Assembly (NCBI GenBank): GCA_018266435.1
Contig: JAFEAL010000005.1
Location: forward strand, 62,001 to 126,000
Direction: 5' to 3'
DNA from: Bacteroidota bacterium
GTDB lineage: Bacteria > Bacteroidota > Bacteroidia > Cytophagales > Cyclobacteriaceae
Length of the DNA stretch: 64,000 nucleotides
Shown: positions 8,666 to 16,493 of the stretch, piece by piece
Layout of the letters: the number at the start of each line of letters is the position of its first letter
How positions within the stretch are numbered: position 1 is the first letter of the stretch
Translations under genes and position numbers: made by a program
Notes under the pieces: generated by a model
Seen by the model: the letters and a program-made list of their open reading frames with translations, nothing else
What the model was told of the DNA's origin: nothing
The model's database searches: none

Positions 8666-8677
8666 TGATTTTTGTCA
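8666..8677. promoter_or_regulatory. Fnr/FixK-like palindrome TGAT-TTTT-GTCA
   Basis: TGATTTTTGTCA lies in the 181-bp divergent space between ccoNO (minus, start 8585) and the DUF1003 gene (plus, start 8767). It has the same A-TGAT-TTTT left half as the box at 253 and the TGAT-N4-GTCA form common for FixK/Dnr sites. For the plus-strand gene a near-consensus -7 element (CACCTTTG, 8699-8706) puts the box roughly 40 bp upstream of a start point, the activating position. No clear -7 element was found for ccoNO. Confidence 0.55.
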
Positions 8678-8766
8678 GGGACTTTTATTCCATATATGCA
8701 CCTTTGATAAAAAATTAAATACACACGTTTGCCAATTTCGATTTATTTTTTTTAAAATTTTAAAAG

Positions 8767-9459
8767 ATGAAGACATTTATCAGCGATATATCAAGAAAAG
8801 AATTTCCGTCTGATCAAAAAATTTCAGCTAAAACTATCCGGCCATCCATACTGGCAACCATTCAAAAAGAGAACCCCAGCTTCGGCCTGGCCAGCAACCT
8901 GGCCGTGAGCGAATTGAATAAGTACCGACAAAAATACATCGGTGATTACCTGATGCGTGAGGTTGGAGAATTGAACGAGTTGGAACAGTACGTTCTGGGT
9001 TCGCTGAAAAACCACACCATCATTACCGACAAAGCCGAGGAAGGAGTGGTGGAAGAATATACGTTTGCCCAAAAAATGACCGATAAGGTGGCGTCATTTG
9101 GCGGAAGTTGGAAATTCATCACCTTGTTTGTGATTTTTCTTTTGCTATGGGTTTTGGTGAATACTGCAATGTATTTTAACAAACCGTTTGACCCGTATCC
9201 TTTTATTTTGTTGAATTTGATTTTGTCTTGCACAGCAGCCTTACAGGCCCCGGTAATTATGATGAGCCAAAACCGTCAGGACGAAAAAGACCGCGATCGT
9301 GCCAAAAAAGATTACATGATCAATTTAAAATCAGAACTCGAAATACGCATGCTCCACGAAAAATTAGATCACCTCATCATTCACCAGCAACACGAACTAT
9401 TGGAAATACAGAAAGTGCAGGTCGAAATGATGAATGATATTATGACGAGAATGAAGTGA
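8767..9459 (+). CDS. DUF1003 membrane protein
   Basis: The protein has 230 residues. An N-terminal soluble part of about 110 residues is followed by the DUF1003 core, with two transmembrane helices (about 117-136 and 142-160) joined by a short FNKPFDPYPFILLN-type loop, then MMSQNRQDEKDRDRAKKDY and a C-terminal helical region rich in charged residues. The MSQNRQxxxDR motif is the family signature. The function is unknown; it is an inner-membrane protein. It is transcribed divergently from ccoNO and shares the promoter region with the Fnr-like box, so co-regulation with the oxidase is plausible. No operon partner follows it. Confidence 0.85.
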   Translation: MKTFISDISRKEFPSDQKISAKTIRPSILATIQKENPSFGLASNLAVSELNKYRQKYIGDYLMREVGELNELEQYVLGSLKNHTIITDKAEEGVVEEYTFAQKMTDKVASFGGSWKFITLFVIFLLLWVLVNTAMYFNKPFDPYPFILLNLILSCTAALQAPVIMMSQNRQDEKDRDRAKKDYMINLKSELEIRMLHEKLDHLIIHQQHELLEIQKVQVEMMNDIMTRMK

Positions 9460-9831
9460 GATCCGTTATTTACGCAGACTAAGATGCTATTAGCGCGCGA
9501 TTATACGGTGTCCATTGTTGGGTGGATGGGATGATTGATAAATTCTAACTGAATAATAAAAAAACAGTTGCGCCTGATGAAGTGCGATGAACAAAATCCG
9601 ATGATCTGTGGCAAATAGCAATGAAGGATAAAGAGCTGGTAACATTGCTTGGTGTGTTTGTAGTAAGGTGAAGGAGTAGGGAAAAATCAATTATCAAAAA
9701 TTTTTCATGAGTTTGATGTTTCAGTGGTGTGAAAAAGAAGTTGAGGTCGCATATCGCAAAGTACGACACCAATAGTCAGCGCGTGCTGACATCACGCGAA
9801 GTCAGGAAATTTCAAATTTGAAAATCGTTCG
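9460..9831. other. Gene-free stretch between convergent DUF1003 and globin genes
   Basis: No convincing coding region lies in these 372 bases; the open frames across it have no recognisable motif. A CGCGTG...CACGCG hairpin (9780-9785 with 9793-9798) lies 30-50 bases beyond the globin stop and could act at the 3' end of that transcript, though no T-run follows it on the minus strand. Confidence 0.5.
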
Positions 9832-10197
9832 TTACGCCAATTTCAGCCTATGCCGAAATAGCGAGGCAATGGACTCGGCCCTCATTTTAGCTTCTGCTGC
9901 CATGGCTCCAGAAAAATGTTCGTCCACAGTATTTTTAAAATGCAGCAGCCATCGGTTAAAATGGATGGTTTGTATGGGCAGGTGAATGTGCTTTTGAAAC
10001 GGATTGCCTTGGTACGATTGATCACCCAGTAACATAGACGACCAAAAATTGTACATCACCGGCAAGTGCGTGGGCCAATTTACGTGACTGAATACCGGGC
10101 TCAACAAATCATCTTGCCTTACCTTTTCATAAAAACGATCGACCAGCGTAATGATGCTTTCCCGATCTGTAATATCAGGAAGCGGTTGATTCATCAT
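9832..10197 (-). CDS. Group III truncated hemoglobin
   Basis: The start is chosen at 10197 (MMNQPLPDITDRES), giving 121 residues; the longer frame upstream runs in a different phase through ccoS and is not expected. The protein matches group III truncated globins: FYEKVRQDDLLSPVF in helix A/B, VMYNFWSSMLLG, and HFNRWLLHF containing the proximal His. Such globins bind O2 or NO with high affinity and often accompany micro-aerobic or nitrosative conditions. It overlaps ccoS by 23 bases at the end of the usp-ccoI-ccoS operon, opposite the nos operon, so a role in handling O2 or NO near cbb3 and N2O reductase is plausible. The substrate is not shown by sequence. Confidence 0.88.
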   Translation of the reverse strand: MMNQPLPDITDRESIITLVDRFYEKVRQDDLLSPVFSHVNWPTHLPVMYNFWSSMLLGDQSYQGNPFQKHIHLPIQTIHFNRWLLHFKNTVDEHFSGAMAAEAKMRAESIASLFRHRLKLA

Positions 10198-10345
10198 CTT
10201 CTTTTTTGGGTTCATCAAACAACATCCGTACCGAAGGAGTGTAAACATCTTCATACTGCCCGCTCTTGATGCTCCAAAAAAAAGCAATCAAAAAAACCAC
10301 GGCAATCGTGAGGCTGATCAGGATGAGGCCGGCAATGATGATCAT
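10175..10345 (-). CDS. ccoS: CcoS, small cbb3 oxidase assembly protein
   Basis: This 56-residue protein falls below usual length cutoffs. It reads MIIIAGLILISLTIA at the N-terminus, a single helix, then FFWSIKSGQYEDVYTPSVRM. The W-x3-GQYED motif after the helix is the CcoS/FixS signature. CcoS is needed for cofactor insertion into cbb3 oxidase. Its ATG overlaps the ccoI stop in ATGA and its 3' end overlaps the globin gene by 23 bases, which fits tight translational coupling. The tail (LFDEPKKEDDESTAS) is acidic, as usual. Confidence 0.92.
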   Translation of the reverse strand: MIIIAGLILISLTIAVVFLIAFFWSIKSGQYEDVYTPSVRMLFDEPKKEDDESTAS

Positions 10346-12759
10346 GTCAGTTTTCTTTTCGCAATAAAGTTAACAGCAACAAACGAAAATACCACAACGC
10401 TAATGCTGCTCAGGGGCATTAAGATGGCGGCCACTAACGGGGTAAGGTGCCCGCTCACGGCAAACGAAAGTGCAACGGCATTGTAAACGAAAGAAATAAC
10501 AAAAGCAGTCTTTAAAATAACTAATGACGATTGGGCCAATTCAATAAACTTATCCAGCAGGCCAAGTTGGTTCCCCTCTAAAATTCCATCACAGGCCGGG
10601 GTAAATACCCCAGCTTTATCAGTAATGGCTATACCCACATCGCTTTGTTTCAACGCCCCCGAATCATTCAGCCCATCGCCCACCATCAGTACTGTTTTTC
10701 CGTTTCGTTGCAAATTATAAATGTACTCCAGTTTGTCGTGTGGACTTTGATTAAAAAAGAAAAGCGTAGAGGAACTAAACAGCGATCTTAATTCAGTCGT
10801 TTGGTTTTCCTGATCGCCCGAGAGCAAAGCATCAATCTTATGGCCCAGGGCAGAGATCATGCGCCTGATATTTTTGCGCAAGGAGGTGGGAATCAAAAAA
10901 TAACCCAGGGTTTCTCCGTTTACCGAAACGTAAACATGTGAACCGCCCGTGTCTTTTATCGGGAGGGTGCCAACAAATTCGGCCGATCCGATTTTATAAA
11001 GTTGTTGATTCACCCTTCCTTCAATTCCCTTGCCTGGAATTTCTTTGAAGCCTGAAATTTTTTCAGTCGAAACTTTTCCGCGCCACTGAGCAATGATCAT
11101 ACTTAATGGATGCGATGAGGCACCAGTAAGCGAATGTACAGCTGCCCATTCCGCATCGTTCAGTTTCCCGATAAATTCTGCTTTGGGTTTTTCACCGTGC
11201 GTCAATGTACCTGTTTTATCCAGCACCACGGTATCTACCGCTGCCAGTCGTTCAATGACATCTACGTTTTTCAGATACAACTTATGTTTTCCGAAAACAC
11301 GCAGCATATTTCCAAAAGTGAAAGGTGCCGACAGTGCCAAGGCGCATGGGCAGGCCACCATCAGTACCGAAACAAGTACCAACCACATTTGGTTGGGCCG
11401 GGTAAGCTGCCAATATATGCCGGTGATAATGGCCAGGGCCAGCACAATCCAGGTAAACCTGCGCGCGGCACGGTCAATTATTTTTTTGTAACGGCTTTCG
11501 TTCACTTTTCCAAAAGCCGGGTTGTTCCACAAACTGGTGAGGTGGCTTTGCGATACCGACTTTTCTACCACCAACTGCACGGGTTGGCCAATCAGTCGCC
11601 CGCCTGCATAGATCAGGTCACCCAGACTGGCTTTTACCGGTCGTGATTCGCCCGTAACAAAACTGTAATCAATGAAGGCATGGTCGTCAATCAGTTTTCC
11701 ATCGGCCGGCACTACTTCCATATTTCTTAATTGAATGCGATCGCCCACTTGCAACTGATGGATGACGGCTGGCTGCCAGAGGTTGTTGTGCAGGCGCTGA
11801 ACGGCCAGTGGAAAATAGGATTTATAATCACGATCGAAGGCGAGAGTTTCATACGTTTTTTCCTGAAACCAACGACCAATCAGAAGAAAGAAAACCAAAC
11901 CGGTAAATGAATCGAGATAGCCAGGGTCGCTGTGGGTGATGATGGCATAAGCACTGTGTACAAACAAGGCCACCAGGCCGGCTGCAATGGGCACATCTAT
12001 ATTAATTTGTTTTTGTTTAAAGCTTTTTAAAGCAGCCTTTAAATAATCAGAACTGCTATAAAAAAAAACCGGAACGGACAACAAAAGATTAAGCCATGAA
12101 AACGCACGGTTCAGCAGGGCATCGTGCTGGCTGATTCCTAAGTATTCCGGAAAACTAAACAGCATCACATTGCCAAAACAAAATCCGGCTACGGTTAACT
12201 TGATCAGAAGCGAGCGGTTGTCAGGCTTTTCGTTTTTAGCTGAATCGCTGAGTGTAATGTGGGGCGCATAGCCAAGCGAACTGAGTAATGAAGCGATGTG
12301 GCTTAGTTTGATTCGGGCCGGATGGTAGTCAAGAGTCACTGATTTTTTAGCAAAATGAGTTTCTGATCTGAGTATTCCGGGCTCTATCTTTCGAAGGTTT
12401 TCCAGTAACCAAATGCACGACACGCAATGGATGGCCGGAATGTAAAATGTGATCCGTGCAAAGTCTTCTGAATCAAATGACAACAACTTCTTTTGGATGG
12501 TCTTTTCATTTAAATACAAAAAACTGTCATCGTTTGGCTGGCGGAGCGAAATGCCCGGATGATCACCTAACTGATAGTATTGACAAAGGTTGTTGGTGTT
12601 GAGTATTTCGTAAACGGTCTTGCAGCCGTAGCAACAAAATTGTTTTTCATCAAGGTAAAGTGACTCTTCGCATTTTTGCCCGCAGTGATAGCAGAGCACA
12701 GGCGCTTCGGTTTCTTTAAGTAAGGAGTCTTGTGCAATTTCATGCATAAGTCGGCTCAT
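10342..12759 (-). CDS. ccoI: CcoI (FixI) copper-transporting P-type ATPase
   Basis: The protein has 805 residues. An N-terminal cysteine-rich metal-binding domain (C23, C26, C30, C42, C43, C46; PF12156 type) is followed by an HMA-like domain with C112-VS-C115. The P1B-ATPase core then shows TGESRPVK, the membrane metal site ACPCALALSAP, the phosphorylation motif DKTGTLTHG, the SSHPLS motif and GDGLNDSGALKQSD. The double N-terminal domain and CPC motif mark the CcoI/FixI branch, which exports Cu(I) to the periplasmic side for building the CuB site of cbb3 oxidase and possibly other cuproenzymes such as NosZ. It overlaps the upstream usp gene by 20 bases and ccoS by 4. The length is typical. 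Confidence 0.94.
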   Translation of the reverse strand: MSRLMHEIAQDSLLKETEAPVLCYHCGQKCEESLYLDEKQFCCYGCKTVYEILNTNNLCQYYQLGDHPGISLRQPNDDSFLYLNEKTIQKKLLSFDSEDFARITFYIPAIHCVSCIWLLENLRKIEPGILRSETHFAKKSVTLDYHPARIKLSHIASLLSSLGYAPHITLSDSAKNEKPDNRSLLIKLTVAGFCFGNVMLFSFPEYLGISQHDALLNRAFSWLNLLLSVPVFFYSSSDYLKAALKSFKQKQINIDVPIAAGLVALFVHSAYAIITHSDPGYLDSFTGLVFFLLIGRWFQEKTYETLAFDRDYKSYFPLAVQRLHNNLWQPAVIHQLQVGDRIQLRNMEVVPADGKLIDDHAFIDYSFVTGESRPVKASLGDLIYAGGRLIGQPVQLVVEKSVSQSHLTSLWNNPAFGKVNESRYKKIIDRAARRFTWIVLALAIITGIYWQLTRPNQMWLVLVSVLMVACPCALALSAPFTFGNMLRVFGKHKLYLKNVDVIERLAAVDTVVLDKTGTLTHGEKPKAEFIGKLNDAEWAAVHSLTGASSHPLSMIIAQWRGKVSTEKISGFKEIPGKGIEGRVNQQLYKIGSAEFVGTLPIKDTGGSHVYVSVNGETLGYFLIPTSLRKNIRRMISALGHKIDALLSGDQENQTTELRSLFSSSTLFFFNQSPHDKLEYIYNLQRNGKTVLMVGDGLNDSGALKQSDVGIAITDKAGVFTPACDGILEGNQLGLLDKFIELAQSSLVILKTAFVISFVYNAVALSFAVSGHLTPLVAAILMPLSSISVVVFSFVAVNFIAKRKLT

Positions 12760-13591
12760 TTTTTAAAGTGTATGTCCAAACAAGACCATCTGAGTGATTG
12801 ACCACATCTTCGGCAATGCTGGTGTTGAGCAAATGAGCAATGCCGGTGCGGCCGTGAGTTCCGATTGCAATTAAATCTCCGCTAACGAGTTTTGCAAACT
12901 CAAGAATTCCTTCCTGCTTTGAAGTGTGGTTGAATATATTAAGGGTGAAGTTGCGGAACATATACCGTTTGGCAAAATCATCCAGTCGTTTTCGGGTTAC
13001 GGTGTCGGCCACAAAATTGGCGGGGGTGTTGACCCAAACAATGTGCAGGGTAGCATCAAAGAATTTTTGCAGCTCTTTTACTTTTGCGGTCAGGTCTTCC
13101 TGGTGTTCGAGGTTAAGTTCGTTGGGAAACACAATATTTTTTACCGGTTTCGAACCGGCTTGTTTCACAATCATTACCGGTACAGGAGATTGACGAACAA
13201 TGCGCTCAGCGTTTGAGCCGATTAAATATTCTTTCATACCGCTTGCGCCATGAGAACCCATCACCACCAAATCAATGGATTGGTCTTGAATGCACTGGCT
13301 AATTACAACGGGCACAGCCCCATATTTTATTTCATACGTTACGGCAGTGCCGTGCTCTTTGCTTTTTTTTGTAAACTCTTTAAATTTTTGAATCGCATTG
13401 GTTTCTAACTCCTTCATGAGTTCGGCCTCAAAACTCAGGGTAGGCATTAATAAGGTATCATTCATTACCGGAGGTTCGATAACGTGCAAAAAATGAATGG
13501 TTGCATAAGACTTTTCGGCCAATGCTTGTGCTTGGGCATATGCGTGAATGGCTGGCTCTGAAAAATCGCAAGGGACTAATATTTTTTTCAT
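12740..13591 (-). CDS. Tandem-domain universal stress protein
   Basis: The start is set at 13591 (MKKILVPCDFSEPA), giving 283 residues; the frame is open upstream but without Usp sequence. There are two Usp folds, residues 1-145 and 150-283. The first has the nucleotide-binding motif GSHGASGMKEYLIGSNAE; the second has GTHGRTGIAHLLNTSIAE. Tandem Usps bind ATP and respond to energy or oxygen stress in several bacteria. It leads the usp-ccoI-ccoS-globin operon and overlaps ccoI by 20 bases. It faces the nos operon across a 282-bp region with three Fnr-like boxes. Together with the partial usp at the window start this makes two usp genes next to Fnr-like boxes. Confidence 0.9.
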   Translation of the reverse strand: MKKILVPCDFSEPAIHAYAQAQALAEKSYATIHFLHVIEPPVMNDTLLMPTLSFEAELMKELETNAIQKFKEFTKKSKEHGTAVTYEIKYGAVPVVISQCIQDQSIDLVVMGSHGASGMKEYLIGSNAERIVRQSPVPVMIVKQAGSKPVKNIVFPNELNLEHQEDLTAKVKELQKFFDATLHIVWVNTPANFVADTVTRKRLDDFAKRYMFRNFTLNIFNHTSKQEGILEFAKLVSGDLIAIGTHGRTGIAHLLNTSIAEDVVNHSDGLVWTYTLKNEPTYA

Positions 13592-13756
13592 GTGTTTGAG
13601 ATTTATTTTTTCGAAATCATTCAGAATTAGTAAGGCTACATCAAACAAGGTTGATCAGGCTTGCCAAGGGGCCGCCCTCATCACAACCCGATCGGGCACT
13701 CAACAAAATTATCAGTTAGGCTTAGCTATGGAGTTGACACCCATCAATCATACTAA

Positions 13757-13768
13757 TGATATAAGTCA
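13757..13768. promoter_or_regulatory. Fnr/FixK-like palindrome 1 of the usp-nos divergent promoter (TGAT-ATAA-GTCA)
   Basis: TGATATAAGTCA has the TGAT-N4-GTCA pattern. Its centre lies about 63 bp upstream of a start point inferred for the usp-ccoI-ccoS-globin operon from a minus-strand TAATTTTG element (13711-13704). It is the first of three boxes within 70 bp. Confidence 0.55.
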
Positions 13769-13791
13769 GAAAGCCGCATTTTAGCTGTTTC

Positions 13792-13803
13792 TGATATGAA
13801 TCA
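13792..13803. promoter_or_regulatory. Fnr/FixK-like palindrome 2 of the usp-nos divergent promoter (TGAT-ATGA-ATCA)
   Basis: TGATATGAATCA is a perfect TGAT-N4-ATCA palindrome, centred 35 bp from box 1 and 23 bp from box 3. It lies between the two divergent operons. Confidence 0.6.
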
Positions 13804-13814
13804 TGCAGGTAAAC

Positions 13815-13826
13815 TGACGTAAATCA
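13815..13826. promoter_or_regulatory. Fnr/FixK-like palindrome 3 of the usp-nos divergent promoter (TGAC-GTAA-ATCA)
   Basis: TGACGTAAATCA is a TGAC-N4-ATCA site. With the -7 element TACGTTTG at 13850-13857, the start point should fall near 13862, which puts this box at about -41.5, the classical position for Crp/Fnr activation. The distance depends on an inferred start point. Confidence 0.6.
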
Positions 13827-13849
13827 TTATTTGCCGTTCATTGGCTATC

Positions 13850-13857
13850 TACGTTTG
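13850..13857 (+). promoter_or_regulatory. Bacteroidota -7 element TACGTTTG of the nos operon
   Basis: TACGTTTG matches the TAnnTTTG consensus and lies 16 bases before the cytochrome c ATG at 13874. No good TTG element is seen about 19-21 bases upstream; instead the Fnr-like box 3 occupies that area, as expected for an activator-dependent promoter. Confidence 0.5.
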
Positions 13858-13873
13858 ATGCGTAAAAAAAAAT

Positions 13874-14362
13874 ATGTCCATGAAAAAGACCTCACTTATA
13901 GTAGTAGCAGCAGCAACGATCATATTTGCCTGCTCTCCCGGAAAACCTCAAGTAGCCCAGGAAGATACCTCCATCCCTCAAGCGGAAACTGTGCCTGCAC
14001 CGGCAGCCAATCAACAAGACCCACGCAAAGGGTTGGGCGAGGTGAAGCACGTTACACTCAAAACCCCTCTTGAGCAAGATCGCGTAAGACGCGGAGAAGA
14101 AATTTATGAGATGAAATGTGGAGCCTGCCACAAACTGACAGACGAACGGTTAGTGGGTCCCGGATGGAAAGGTGTAACCCAACGCAGACACCCCGAGTGG
14201 ATCATGAATATGGTTACTAATGTGGATGTAATGCTCGATCAGGATGCAGAAGCTCAAAAGCTGCTCGAACTTTGCCTGACACGCATGCCTAACCAAAACG
14301 TATCCATAGGCGATGCCCGCGATGTGCTGGAATTCATGCGTAGCAACGATGGACAGAAATAA
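13874..14362 (+). CDS. Lipoprotein cytochrome c of the nos operon
   Basis: The protein has 162 residues. A lipoprotein signal ends in the lipobox IFAC (Cys20), followed by a Pro/Ala/Gln-rich linker and a single cytochrome c domain with the heme site KCGACHKL and a likely axial Met in LTRMPNQNV. It is probably anchored in a membrane facing the periplasm. It is the first gene of the nos operon, 28 bp before nosZ, so it is the likely electron donor to N2O reductase or its relay from the quinol pool. Monoheme cytochromes are commonly found at this place in clade II nos clusters. The ATG at 13880 is an alternative start. Confidence 0.88.
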   Translation: MSMKKTSLIVVAAATIIFACSPGKPQVAQEDTSIPQAETVPAPAANQQDPRKGLGEVKHVTLKTPLEQDRVRRGEEIYEMKCGACHKLTDERLVGPGWKGVTQRRHPEWIMNMVTNVDVMLDQDAEAQKLLELCLTRMPNQNVSIGDARDVLEFMRSNDGQK

Positions 14363-14390
14363 AAACAAATCCTACCTATCAACAATAATT

Positions 14391-16373
14391 ATGAATACAA
14401 ACAAATTTATTTCACTCGGGGTGTTGGCCGTAGCCGCATCTCTTACCATGATCGGTTGTAAGCCCAAAGGGCCGCAAACCGTTACCACCGGTGGCGCAGC
14501 CGAAAAAGTTTATGTAGCTCCCGGTAAGTACGATGAGTTTTACGATATCGTATCGGGAGGATTCAACGGACAGATGTCGGTATATGGATTACCTTCTGGC
14601 CGCTTGTTTCGCATCATTCCCGTGTTTTCTCTTTTTCCTGAAAACGGATATGGATTCAGCGAAGAAACCAAACCTATGCTTAACACTTCACACGGGTTTG
14701 TGCCTTGGGATGACCTTCACCACATTGCCCTTTCGCAAACTAAAGGTGAGCACGATGGCCGCTGGGCATTTGGTAATGCCAACAACACTCCGCGCATCGG
14801 CCGGGTTGACATGAAAACATTCCGCACAATGGAGATTATTGAATTGCCTAACAGTGGAGGCAATCACTCTTCACCTTTCATTACTGAAAATAGTGAATAC
14901 GTTGTGGCCGGCACACGCTTCAGTGTGCCCGTGGGTGAAAACCGCGATGTACCAGTTAGCTCATACAAGAAAAATTTTCGCGGTACGCTGAGCTTTGTCA
15001 GCGTAGATCCGGCCAACGGAGGAATGAAGATTGCCTTTCAATTGGCTACACCTCCCGTTGACTTTGATTTGTCAAGAGCAGGCAAAGGCCCTTCGCACGG
15101 GTGGTTCTTCTTCTCTTGTTACAATACTGAGCAGGCTTATACTTTGCTGGAAGTGAATGCCAGCCAACGCGACAAAGACTTTATTTTGGCCGTGAACTGG
15201 AAAAAAGCTGAAGAATACCTGAAGGCAGGTAAAGCCAAAAAAATCACCAATGTAAAATATGCTCACAACTACCTGGATGAAAAAACACACACGGCTACTT
15301 CTGAAATGCTGAATGAAGTGATGGAGCTGGACATTGCACAACTGAAAGACATTGCGTATTTTATTCCTTGCCCTAAATCACCGCACGGATGTGATACCGA
15401 TCCTTCAGGCGAATACATTGTGGCCAGTGGAAAATTGGCTGCGCTGATTCCGGTCTTCTCATTCAAGAAAATTCAGGATGCTATTGCCAATAAAGATTTC
15501 GATGGAGAGTTTGGCGGAGTACCCATTATTAAATACGAATCAGCCCTGAAGGGAGAAGTACAGAAGCCAGGCTTAGGACCGTTGCACACCGAGTTTGACG
15601 GCCGTGGAAATGCCTACACCTCAATGTTTGTGTCATCTGAAATTGTGAAGTGGGATTTGAATACGCTGCAAGTATTAGATCGCGTTCCTACTTACTACTC
15701 AGTTGGTCACTTGAGCGTGCCAGGAGGCCCTACTGCTAAACCGTATGGCAAGTATGTAATTGCGTACAATAAAATTACCAAAGACCGTTACCTGCCTACA
15801 GGTCCTGAGTTGACACAAAGCGCACAGATATATTCTATCGATGGCGACAAGATGCAGTTGTTGCTCGACTTCCCAACAACGGGTGAACCGCACTATGCCG
15901 AAGCTATCGCAGCTGAGAAAGTGGCTCCCAATTCAACCAAGATTTACAAAATTGAAGACAACAACCACCCTTATGTGGCACGAGGAGAGAAACAAACGAA
16001 AGTTGAGCGCAAGGGCAACCGCGTAGATGTTTACATGACGGCCATCCGCTCGCACTTAACCCCTGATAATATTGAAGGTGTAAAACTGGGCGATGAGGTG
16101 TACTTCCATGTGACTAACCTGGAGCAAGACTGGGATATACCGCACGGCTTTGCCGTAAAAGGTGCGGCTAATGCCGAGATATTGATCATGCCAGGCGAAA
16201 CACAAACCTTGAAATGGAAACCGACAGAAGTAGGCGTAGTACCCTTCTATTGCACAGACTTTTGTTCAGCCCTTCACCAAGAAATGCAAGGATATGTTCG
16301 GGTGTCTCCCCCTAACAGCAATGTTCCTCTGAAATTTTCTACCGGCAAGATCGAGCCTTCCGGAGAAAAGTGA
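14391..16373 (+). CDS. nosZ: Nitrous oxide reductase, clade II lipoprotein type
   Basis: The start at 14391 gives 660 residues, with a Sec-type lipoprotein signal ending MIGC (Cys23) and no twin-arginine motif. The beta-propeller carries His motifs of the CuZ centre (DDLHHIAL, GNHSSPF, GPSHGWFF, SPHGCDTDPSGEY, GPLHTEFDGRGNAY, YSVGHLSVPGG). The C-terminal cupredoxin has the CuA site FYCTDFCSALHQEM. The enzyme reduces N2O to N2. A Sec signal, a lipobox, and neighbours nosL-nosD-nosF-nosY without nosR define clade II, common in Bacteroidota. The frame is open upstream to 14313, but that part overlaps the cytochrome gene. A strong hairpin follows at 16411-16450. Confidence 0.97.
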   Translation: MNTNKFISLGVLAVAASLTMIGCKPKGPQTVTTGGAAEKVYVAPGKYDEFYDIVSGGFNGQMSVYGLPSGRLFRIIPVFSLFPENGYGFSEETKPMLNTSHGFVPWDDLHHIALSQTKGEHDGRWAFGNANNTPRIGRVDMKTFRTMEIIELPNSGGNHSSPFITENSEYVVAGTRFSVPVGENRDVPVSSYKKNFRGTLSFVSVDPANGGMKIAFQLATPPVDFDLSRAGKGPSHGWFFFSCYNTEQAYTLLEVNASQRDKDFILAVNWKKAEEYLKAGKAKKITNVKYAHNYLDEKTHTATSEMLNEVMELDIAQLKDIAYFIPCPKSPHGCDTDPSGEYIVASGKLAALIPVFSFKKIQDAIANKDFDGEFGGVPIIKYESALKGEVQKPGLGPLHTEFDGRGNAYTSMFVSSEIVKWDLNTLQVLDRVPTYYSVGHLSVPGGPTAKPYGKYVIAYNKITKDRYLPTGPELTQSAQIYSIDGDKMQLLLDFPTTGEPHYAEAIAAEKVAPNSTKIYKIEDNNHPYVARGEKQTKVERKGNRVDVYMTAIRSHLTPDNIEGVKLGDEVYFHVTNLEQDWDIPHGFAVKGAANAEILIMPGETQTLKWKPTEVGVVPFYCTDFCSALHQEMQGYVRVSPPNSNVPLKFSTGKIEPSGEK

Positions 16374-16410
16374 CCTGAATTCATAGTTTAGAGGTTAAAG
16401 GATCAGGTCT

Positions 16411-16450
16411 GAAACCCTTCCCGGAAGAAGATGTCTTCCGGAAGGGTTTC
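16411..16450. terminator. Strong hairpin between nosZ and the downstream nos genes
   Basis: GAAACCCTTCCCGGAAGA pairs with TCTTCCGGAAGGGTTTC with one bulged C and a short loop, 38 bases after the nosZ stop. TAAAAAAG and no T-run follow, so it looks more like a partial terminator or an mRNA-stabilising structure than a full stop. It would set nosZ levels apart from those of the assembly genes. Confidence 0.65.
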
Positions 16451-16493
16451 TAAAAAAGTCTCACGTTTATTTATAACCAGCAAAATCAAGGCC

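Noticed and set aside
9490-9772. Minus-strand frames between the DUF1003 and globin genes
   Set aside because: They show no domain or signal peptide; they look like chance frames in non-coding DNA.
10198-10287. Longer globin start
   Set aside because: The upstream part runs in another frame through ccoS, whose GQYED motif and ATGA overlap with ccoI are convincing.
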